Below, piece by piece: positions 55,795 through 64,000 of a stretch of 64,000 nucleotides of DNA (positions are counted from its first letter, which is position 1; every line of letters starts with the position of its first letter). Under the pieces are notes generated by a model. The model saw only the letters and a program-made list of their open reading frames with translations. It did no database searches and was not told the DNA's origin. A program made the translations under genes and the position numbers. The stretch is from Hymenopus coronatus (lineage: Eukaryota; Arthropoda; Insecta; Mantodea; Hymenopodidae): contig CM060886.1 of assembly GCA_030762935.1 (NCBI GenBank), positions 36,875,509 to 36,939,508 on the forward strand, read 5' to 3'.

Positions 55795-56582
55795 TTGTCG
55801 AGAAGATATTGCAATGCACCGAAAAATTCGATAGCGAGATTTCACCGGAAATAGATGTTTTGAGACCCCCTGAATCCCAAAAAAAGATTTTTAGAAAAAC
55901 CCCGTGTGTGTGTCTGTGGGCAGCTTAGCTCAAAAACGAAAAGACTGTTATAAACCAAACTTAGTATTTAGGGTTAGTATCTTCCAAGGATGTGACACGA
56001 AGATTTTCTAGAATATCCCCCCAAGCCAAACTACTCTTTACATGGAACTTTTTTTGAAAATTTTTATTTTCTCAAAAATGGTGGTAACGATTTTGATTAA
56101 AATACCGTATATTAAAAGATATTTATATGGCAAATAACATGAATATCTTGAATTTTTTGGGAATGGCCTTTAAAGGCCCCTTTATTCTGAATGAAGTTTG
56201 CTGAATTTTGCGTAGCTGGTAAACCGTAAGAGATAGACAAAAACTTACTACACAAAAAATATAGATCACATTAAAGCACACAATTTATATCATATACGTC
56301 TTTTTTTCCGTTGAATTGACCATTTGTGAGATATTCCTTGTTGTTTGTTTCAGATTTAAAATAATCAAAGTATGTTCACACAGAACATTGTAAACACCTG
56401 GTCCTGCATAGAAAGGGATTTCATCCACATGGGAAACTGGCTTTTAAAAGATTTGACTATCGTTTTTGCCTAGCGTATTCCCTTATCCTCGATTATCATT
56501 AAGTAGATAGAAGATTTTTTTAAGAATAATTTGTTACAGCGATGTAGAGAAAGTCATGTGAATGGTGCACCTCAGATTTTTC
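55795..56582 (+). repeat. R870 copy 45, hairpin deleted
   Basis: Begins TTGTCGAGAAGATATTGCAA without the palindrome, then TTTCACCGGAAATAGATG and all later landmarks to the tail ATGTAGAGAAAGTCATGTGAA. Confidence 0.92.
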
Positions 56583-57177
56583 TAGCAAATGTGAGAAACA
56601 ACTTATGTCGACAGAACTCGGAAAGAATGAAAAAGTTCTTTGAATTGAAAAAGGACTTGGAAGGAATGACAAATTGCTGTTTTATTTATTTATTTGGCTG
56701 CCATTCAGAATAGGTGAAAGTCAAATGTTTAACAACCGAATACATTGCTTATTGAATGTTTAATATATTATACTATTTACATCCAATTCCGAGAAATCGT
56801 TATAGTATATTCACCATTTTCCCTTCCCTTTGCTGAAATAGTCACATTACTCGTTTCGTTATAGTCAAATACAACTGCAAACATTCTTTAAATACAATTG
56901 CAATACTTTTACTTTTCTACCCTCTGTTTCGAGTGGGTCAATTCTACCTTATTACATTTTCTTTATATATAGCATGCACATCTCTATTTGGACAGGCATT
57001 ATACTTTATTACATATTTATCACTCTCGTTTTACATTTCATTTATATACAGCAACAAATAATATTTTGGAGTAACTCCACTCAATCTATTACAGTTTTCA
57101 TTTAATCAGGCATCCGAATCACACATTTCTTAGATGCGCATGGCAACCATATTGCCCTTTAGTCGATTCGTCTATCA
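56583..57177. other. Unassigned AT-rich sequence
   Basis: No frame, repeat or RNA signal recognised. Confidence 0.4.
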
Positions 57178-57812
57178 GTTTTACTTTGTCTACACTACTA
57201 TGTGCATAGTACATAGAGAAAATATTGCATTTCACCCAAGAATATAGCAGGATTTCACCGGAGAAAGGCGTTTTAGGGTCCCCTGTATCCAAGAAAAAGC
57301 ATTTTTAGAAAAAGGTCCCGTGTATGTCCGTGTGACTGTGCACACGATAATTCAAAAATGAAAAGTCGGTAAAATACCGAACTTGGTATATAGTTTTAGT
57401 ATCTTCCAACGATGAGACACGAAGGTTTTCAGGAAAATTCCCCCACCCCAAACTACTCTTTACATGGAAAAATTTTCGAAAATTTTGATTTTCTCAAAAA
57501 CGGCTTATACAATTTTGATTCAAATAGCTTATAGTACAAACATTTACACGGAAAGTAAAACGTATATTTTGAATTTTTTGGGAATAGCCTTTAAGACTTT
57601 TTTATTCTGGATGAATTTTACTGGATTTTGCATAACTGGTAAATTTTAAGAGATAGACAAAACTTAGATCACGTTAAAACACATTATTTATGTCTTATAC
57701 TTTTTTTTTCGTGGAATTGACCATTTCTGAGATATTCCTTCCTATTATTTTCAGATTTAAAATACTTACTTTTCTCCTGGCCCTGCATAGAAACGGATTT
57801 CAACCACATGGG
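57178..57812 (+). repeat. R870 copy 46, tail replaced by mariner fragment
   Basis: Head TTTTACTTTGTCTACACTAC with hairpin, continuing to GGATTTCAACCACATGG, where mariner-derived sequence starts. The last ~200 bp are missing. Confidence 0.92.
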
Positions 57813-58175
57813 TTGTACCAGCAGTGTGTGGACGAGCGTTGTCATGGATCAACACAATTCCTGAAGTCAGCATTCCTCTTCGTTCGGTTTGAATGCATCT
57901 TCGCAAACATCATCAAGTAAGAAGATCTTCAAAACAAGGTCAATGCTCATTTGAAATCATTGGCGGCAACATTTTTTGAAGCGGGTATTGAGAAGCTTGT
58001 GCACAGGTACGATAAATGTCTCAATCTTATCAGTGATTATGTTGAAAAGTAACCACAAGTATACAAAACTTTTAGTAATAAAATAATTGTTTTCTATGAA
58101 CTTTTATTTATAGCCTGTCGGAGGTTGAAAATCAAGAAACGGCCCTCGTATGCAAAGAAATCCGCGCAGAAATGG
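57813..58175. mobile_element. Internally inverted mariner fragment, copy 1
   Basis: The minus strand near 57870-57815 encodes IVLIHDNARPHTAGTT (second catalytic block HDNARPH). The plus strand from 57919 encodes DLQNKVNAHLKSLAATFFEA then KLVHRYDKCLNLISDYVEK and TAA (mariner C-terminus). Two parts of one transposase lie in opposite orientations within 250 bp. The 3' flank ends CGGAGGTTGAAAATCAAG then ACGGCCCTCGTA. The same layout recurs at 60430-60855. Confidence 0.8.
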
Positions 58176-58766
58176 ATTCCCGGTGGACATAACATTTTAA
58201 TCATTTCGAACATAGGTTACAAGTATTACAAAGTAAAGAATTTTAGCTACACTGCAGTGCAGGAAAATTCCTCCAACGTTTCTGCTGTTTTCACGGCAGT
58301 GTGATATTTGAATCTCCCCATGTGGGATTAGAGAATTAGCCATCATTCTGCCCTCTCCATCTCTTCCATGCTGATGTTATGCGTCCCATTTAACAATGTT
58401 AACTTTCTAACCATTTTAGGCAGTGGTAGCGGCATGCACCTTGGGGAAAACCTGCGCATGAAACATGCAAATTTGGTGTGCCAGAGGTAGCGCGTCGGTG
58501 GCTTTAACTTCAAGTGAATGGTAATGCATGAAGGCAGCTTACAATCTACTAATTGCATAGTTCTCATTAATATTTCCAATTCTGCTGTAGAAACGCTGAT
58601 ACTTGTTCTAAGAAACAATGCAAAATGGAGTTATGCATACAATATGTTGAAGCCTCAACTTCCAAGCTAACCTTTATATGGAAGTATTTCCGTTAATCTT
58701 TATTTTCTTAAAATGCCTCATAACAATTTTGGTTAAAATGTGACAAATGATATACTATGTATACAT
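58176..58766. other. Unassigned, ending in an R870 internal scrap
   Basis: 58176-58640 shows no known motif; a minus frame at 58343-58618 is not recognised. 58650-58745 (TTTATATGGAAGTATTTCCG, AACAATTTTGGTTAAAATG) is a plus R870 internal fragment. Confidence 0.45.
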
Positions 58767-59626
58767 TTTTACTTTCTCTATACGTACGACGTACATAGTG
58801 TATAGAGAAAATATTATATTGCACCCCAAAATTCAGTACCGAGAGTTAACCGGAAATGTTTTAGAAAAATGTCGTGTGTGTTTCTGTGTGTATGTGTTTG
58901 TGTCTATGGGCAGCATAGTTCAAAAAACGAAAAGTCCGTTAAACACCAAACTTCATATTTAAGTTCAGTATCTTCCAAGGATACGACAAGAAGATATTCA
59001 AGAACATCCCTCACCCCAAACTACCCTTCACATGGAAAAACATTTAAGAAATGTTGATTATCTCAAAAATGGCTCTGGTAATTTTTATTAAAATACAGTA
59101 TATTAAAGACATTTAAATAGAAAATAAAACGTATAAAACGAATTTTCTGGGAATAGCCTCCGAAGACCTTTTTATTCTGGACGAATTTTTTTGAAAGTTT
59201 CATATCTAGTAAACAATAAGAGATAGATAAAAACATACTACACAAGAATGTAGATCTCCTCAAAACGCATAGTTTTAAGTCTCAAACAATCTTTTCATGG
59301 AGTTGGCCGATTTAGAGATATTCCTTGCTTTTGGTTTGCAGTTTTAAAAAACTTAAAACTTTTCTCTTAGGGAACTCATCAACTCCTGGCTACGCAAACA
59401 AATGGATTTCAATCCCATAGCAACCACATTTTAAAATATTTTACTGTCGGTTTAGCCTTGTGTGGTAGCTTATTTCATTCCACTTATAAGTAAATAAGTA
59501 ATAAGACCATTCTGCTAATGTTTATCTCGATTAGCATAAAATAAATAGAAGAATAAGCTTTTTAACAATAGTTTGGTGTAAAGATGTAGAGAAAGTCATG
59601 TGAATGGTACATAGCGGATTTTTATT
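58767..59626 (+). repeat. R870 copy 47, full length
   Basis: Head TTTTTACTTTCTCTATACG with hairpin GACGTACATAGTG. A 30-bp deletion occurs after AACCGGAAATG. Tail complete (GTCATGTGAATGGTACATAG). Confidence 0.94.
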
Positions 59627-60429
59627 AATAGCTTACGACCTGCATATGAGTGTTACTACAGTTTTGATAACATTATATAAAACCTACAAACCATGAAAGG
59701 TAAGCAAAGATAAGCCTTAAAAGGTACTAAGAATATTGATTTTGTGTTCCGTTTTCTTTCTTTTTTCAGTGGAATGGTTATACTCAAAATATTCGCTGTT
59801 ATTTTTTTTTTAATTTTGCAGTTGCTTAAGGTGAAATTAAAAATCCTATGCCATCAGTATTAAAAGTGTAAATTTAACATTATCCTAAACTATTTAAACT
59901 TTGATTAAACTTTTAAGAGGATCTAGATGAATGCCTTCTAAGTTTACGGGCCCACTTGTATGCAACAACTTAACAGGAAGATAGGATATTTTGACTTTGA
60001 TTAAATGTTTTGTTTTTTAAAGTAACCAGACATGCTATCACCAAACTATATTAAAAGCATAGGTGGTTTTTATTATCCTAAGATGATAATTGGGTATTTT
60101 CAATAGTTTCTAATAAAGGAGTTATTTATACCTGAATGTTTTATTCACAAAAAAGCGAGTAAAAAGTTTATTACAGGAGGCATAATTAGGTATTCAATTG
60201 ATAATTGGTACATTTGGTGGAATTGAAATGCATAATTTTGCTGTTTATAACCAATTGTTTCCCAGTCTTGCTCGGTTTGTCTTTTGTTTCTTGTCGTGAA
60301 TTTCTTGAGTTGTAATCGTATTCGACGACTCCTTCCGAAAAAGTTTCCCTCGCAAAAAAGGGCACAGTTATATAATAATGTCCTATGATCTTTGTTGGTT
60401 TGAAAGTGCTGCCCTCCTTGCCACGTCTT
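59627..60429. other. Unassigned AT-rich sequence
   Basis: A minus frame at 60145-60558 overlaps the mariner fragment at its upstream end and has no other motif. Nothing else recognised. Confidence 0.4.
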
Positions 60430-60855
60430 CACTTTAGAGAACAGGTGAAAGTAGCTGGATGAGGTCAGGACTGTGCGGTTGATGATCGAAACTGTCGCAT
60501 TGAAGTTGTTCATGGAGCCGATGGGTTGTGCCAGCAGTGTGTGGACGAGCGTTGTCATGGATCAACACAACTCCTGAAGTCTCTTCGTTTGTTTTGAATG
60601 GCTCTCCACAAACGTCGTAAAGTACGAAGATCTTCAAAACAACGTCAATGCTCATTTAAAATCATTGGCAGCAACATTTTTTAAAGTGGGTATTGCAAAG
60701 CTTGTGCACAGGTACGATAAATGTCTCAATATTTTCGGTGATTATGTTGAAAAGTAACCATAAGTGTACAAAATGTTTAGTAATAAAATAATTGTTTTCT
60801 ATGAACTTGTCTTTTATTTATAGCCTATCGGAGGTTGAAAAATAAACGGCCCTCG
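60430..60855. mobile_element. Internally inverted mariner fragment, copy 2
   Basis: Minus 60434-60655 includes VVLIHDNARPHTAGTTHRL, then CDSFDHQPHSPDLIQLL (second and third catalytic blocks). Plus from 60632 gives DLQNNVNAHLKSLAATFFKV then KLVHRYDKCLNIFGDYVEK and TAA. It is longer than copy 1 on the left (includes the SPDL block). The shared right border is CGGAGGTTGAAAAATAAACG then GCCCTCGT. Confidence 0.82.
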
Positions 60856-62088
60856 TGCTTTGGAGTGTGAGACTGATTATTTTCATATAAGTAATTTAAA
60901 ATTGTCACAAATTAATAATAAAATAATGAATAGTAATTTCAGTAACAATATTATAATAATAACAATAATATACATAATAATTATAATAATAGATATGAAA
61001 ATGATGTTGGTACCAGGAAATTACAGCAATATCTAGAAGTCAAATGTATAACAGGGTATTTCTTTTGTATTTCAACAAAATAGCCGAAGGCAAGGAAATG
61101 TTTCTAAGTGCAAACAGGTAAGTAATATTTGGCAGGGATTGTTCAAATCGTCCAGTCGCCGTTTGAAAGACAGTGAAATTCCAACAAACTAGTGAATGGA
61201 TTAACGGTATTGGCAACCGTGTGATGGTCGTAAGGCCGAGAGCGCCAAGGTTGTAAATTGTAGTTTGTCAGAAATATGTAGCACTGAAAGGGGTGGAAGT
61301 ATATTTTAAAGAGACGTAGAAACGTAAACAAGGTCAGTCAGTTCTGGGTAGTATTTTTGAGTTGTTTCAGTAATTCCTTCATACTTCTTTCGTAGTCACA
61401 GTCGCAATAACTTTCACGGTCTCCAATCGTTAGCTGAGAACGATAATTGTACTGCAAGAGTAACAAATGACGAGCTGATTTCTTGACAAAGTATCAAGAA
61501 ACAATAAACATTTTCATTAATCAAATAATCAGTTAAAAACATCTACATAAAGACATTGGGAAGTCCTTTATAAGACGTGGCATTGCAATATTGCGATAAA
61601 TTGACATGTTCGTTAAATAATTCTTCAATTTTCCTCTTTAAATAGTTCATTTTTTGCATATAAGTCATTTTAGCATTAGCTAGACGGAACGGAAGATTTA
61701 TTTTAATGTTGCTAACTGTCTGTACTTTGCATAAAACTTCTAAAAACCCAAATATATAGGAGAGCGACGTGTAAAAGCAATAGTTTGAATTTTGCGTGAA
61801 AATGTTCACGCAAAATTGTTTTATTGCAGTAGGACTTTTTTCATCCCATAGAAATTGAAGGGAAAAGGGCTCGTCATTGATGTAACTGTAGTTAGATAAT
61901 CACGAAATTCTCTCACTTTTTGGCAGATAGTATCTGCGACATTAAATAACCGACGAAACAATCTTTGTCCACAGTCGAACTATTTTATTCCAAATAAATA
62001 CTTTAGCAATACATTTGTATGCGAGTCCCAATCCTATACTTTCAATTTTCTCCGACATGTTTGGCTGCGATGGCACTTAATATTGACG
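60856..62088. other. Unassigned sequence with a strong hairpin
   Basis: AT-rich with (AAT)-type runs at 60905-60990. A perfect inverted repeat lies at 61788-61817. A minus frame at 61543-61809 (88 codons, with a Lys/Glu-rich helix MQKMNYLKRKIEELFNEHVN) is unassigned. Confidence 0.4.
61788..61817. other. Perfect 13-bp stem-loop
   Basis: AATTTTGCGTGAA, loop AATG, then TTCACGCAAAATT. It overlaps the 5' end of the 61543-61809 minus frame. Confidence 0.85.
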
Positions 62089-62089
62089 T

Positions 62090-62185
62090 TTTGAAAAGCA
62101 GACTTGACCTGAACTTGTAGAGCAACCAGTTAGAGACCGGAAGATCCGTTGTTCAAATCCCGGCTAAGGTATTGCATTTTTCAGT
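62090..62185 (+). mobile_element. tRNA-derived SINE head (possible)
   Basis: GTAGAGCAACCAGTTAGAGA, then a B box TTGTTCAAATCCCGGC (62148-62163). No recognisable body or A tail. Confidence 0.45.
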
Positions 62186-62683
62186 CTGACTCTATCTATC
62201 AAACTCCTGTTCTATACACGGTTTCTGTGAGAAAACACTTAAATTTATCACAATTTATCTCAATGTTTGATTTGAAGTAATGTAACGTGGAGTTTACAGT
62301 ACAAATGAAATATTAGGTATCTTGATTAAAATATTTTTGAAGTATAAGTATTCTGTCTAAAATAATATAAATGTAAGTTAATGGGTAAATCCCAATTTAG
62401 AATACGGCATGAAAATTAAAAATGGCAAATTTGGTCAATTCTCGACATTTAAGCAATAAGCTTAATATATTTCATAACATAAGCATAAAACTGACATTTG
62501 CTTAAAATGTGCATCTTTCCAAACATTCAACCTAATTAATAGGAAGGAAGTTTGTAGAATTTATGTCACAATACGAATTTTGGTAAAAAAATAGTCGTAC
62601 GATTCTAATATACAGACTATTCACTCTAAGACGTCAGACAGTTTATAACGGCATGGTACTTACTACACAATCTTGTCACTTCC
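62186..62683. other. Unassigned AT-rich sequence
   Basis: No frame, RNA box or repeat recognised. Confidence 0.4.
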
Positions 62684-63478
62684 TCCACTTCGTACATAAT
62701 ACGTAGGTGGAGAAGGTATTGTATTCCACTCAAAAATTCAGTAACCAGGTTTATGCGAGCATTTTTAGAAAAGAGCCCATATGTATGTGAACAGCATAAC
62801 TCAAAAACGAAAAGTCAGTTAAATAACAAACGTTACACGAAGATTTTAATGAAAATCGTGCCATTCCAAACTACCATTTCATAGAAAAATGTTTGAAAAC
62901 CTTTAGTTTCCTTAAAAAGTGTTCCAAAGATTTTCATTAAAATACCACATATTAACGATATTTACATGACAAATAACATTTTGTAAATGTTTAATTTCCT
63001 GGGAATATTCTTTGAAGTCTTGTTCATTCCGAATGACTTTTGAATAACTAAATAAACCGTAACAGATAGATAAAATCTTGCTATTTAAAAATGTAGATCT
63101 CGTTAGTGCACACAAACTATGCCCTGAACATTTTTTTAACGATTGCAGATACTCCTTGCTATCGGTTTCAATTTTAAAATACTTGAAATTTTTCTTCAAC
63201 GGGAATTTGTAATTCCTGTATACTTTATTTGCTGCTGGCCACGCAAAGAGAACTGAATTTCAATTGCACAGTAACCAGCTCTTAAAAGATTTGACTATCC
63301 TTAACCTAAAACGTTTTTTATTTTCCTTCATAAGGAACTAAGTAATAATATATTTATGCTAATGCTATCTTATTTAGCATAAAGTAGATAGAATAATGCG
63401 ATTTAAAGAAATATCTTGTTGGAGAAAGTCATGTGAATGATTCCAGAAAATCATGTGAATGCAACACATCAGTTTTTG
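62684..63478 (+). repeat. R870 copy 48
   Basis: Head CACTTCCTCCACTTCGTACA with changed palindrome. Deletion of the CCGGAAATA to GGATTCAG region. The tail has a duplicated unit (GTCATGTGAATGATTCC then ATCATGTGAATGCAACAC). Confidence 0.9.
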
Positions 63479-63627
63479 TATTTTGTTTCTTGTAAACTAG
63501 TAGCATAAACAGATATGTGGCATTCAAGAATATTAGCAACGAAAACAGTTTTTATAATAGCAGTGGTATAGTATGTATTGTATAGTATAGAAGACTTATT
63601 TGCATTTTAGCTCTAAAATGTATAATA

Positions 63628-63778
63628 TATTTTTACTTTCTCTACACGTACTGTATACATAGTGTATAGAAAAGGTATGTATTACACCCAAAAACTTGAT
63701 ACTGAGATTTCACTGGAAATACAAGTTTTGGGTCCACCTGAAGAAAAAAACATTTTTAGAAAAAGTTCCGTGTGTGTG

Positions 63779-63819
<41 letters not shown>

Positions 63820-64000
63820 CTGTGGACATCATAGCTCAAGAACCAAATGACCATTAAATACCAAACCTGGTATTTAAGTTTGGTATCTTCCAAGGATGCT
63901 TCACAAAGATTTCCAAGAAAATCCCCCACTCTCAACTACCCTTTAAATAGCAAAGTTTTTGAAAGTTTTGATTTTCTCAAAAATGACCAACATTTTTGAT
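63628..64000 (+). repeat. R870 copy 49, cut by the window end
   Basis: Head TTTTTACTTTCTCTACACG with hairpin core ACTGTATACATAGTG. (TG)n at 63768-63818, then GGACATCATAGCTCAAGAA and GTATTTAAGTTTGGTATC. It continues beyond 64000. Confidence 0.95.
63768..63818. repeat. (TG)n microsatellite inside R870
   Basis: About 25 TG units, with one CA interruption at the left, at the standard R870 site. Confidence 0.95.

Overview
This window looks like a gene desert from a large, AT-rich arthropod genome, most likely an insect. Three observations support this: mitochondrial ND5 fragments that only read well with the invertebrate mitochondrial code (AGA as Ser, ATA as Met), insect-type Tc1-like, mariner, Penelope-like and Ty3/gypsy relics, and several tRNA-derived SINEs. 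Order-level identity (for example cockroach or termite) cannot be proven from the sequence. I found no convincing intact host protein gene, rRNA or functional tRNA gene.

One non-coding repeat dominates. I call it R870 (my label). About 50 full or partial copies in both orientations cover roughly 31 kb, a little under half the window. A full unit is about 0.85-0.90 kb. Its 'head' is a strong hairpin (CTTTCTCTA...ACTATGTACATAGT...TAGAGAAGG). After the head come a conserved TTTCACCGGAAATA block, a (TG)n/(CA)n microsatellite and a series of short palindromes. The 'tail' reads ...ATGTAGAGAAAG-TCATGTGAATGGAACACATCAGATTTTT. The 12-mer ACTTTCTCTACA lies inverted at the head end and subterminally near the tail. 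This layout resembles Helentron-associated non-autonomous elements (HINE/DINE-1 type): asymmetric inverted repeats, an internal microsatellite, a terminal stem-loop and no clear target-site duplication. 'Plus' copies are written head-first; 'minus' copies are the reverse complement.

Layout. 0-7.6 kb: R870 copies plus unassigned spacer. 7.6-10.6 kb: a Penelope-like retroelement relic (reverse transcriptase on minus, GIY-YIG endonuclease on plus) flanking a decayed Tc1-like transposon with long inverted repeats. 10.6-25 kb: R870 copies, an R870 palindrome at 10.6-11.6 kb, a solo LTR with a 4-bp target duplication inside an R870 copy (14598-15637), a SINE with an 8-bp target duplication inside another (18007-18547), and a 1.35-kb TG-rich tract grown from the R870 microsatellite (22.2-23.55 kb). 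25-37 kb: several SINEs, two non-LTR retrotransposon 3' ends, an RTE-like RT relic and many R870 copies. 38.2-39.1 kb: a nearly full-length but broken mariner transposase. 40-50 kb: dense R870, including a full-length head-to-head pair at 48.2-49.9 kb. 51.5-55 kb: an R870 copy split by a degenerate Ty3/gypsy pol relic, which is itself interrupted by two nuclear copies of mitochondrial ND5. 55-64 kb: more R870, a second copy of a LINE 3' end joined to R870, and two copies of an internally inverted mariner fragment.

Nothing here works together as a pathway. The content is nested mobile-element debris, and the nesting gives a relative history: R870 copies were already present when the solo LTR, one SINE and the gypsy/NUMT block came to lie inside them.
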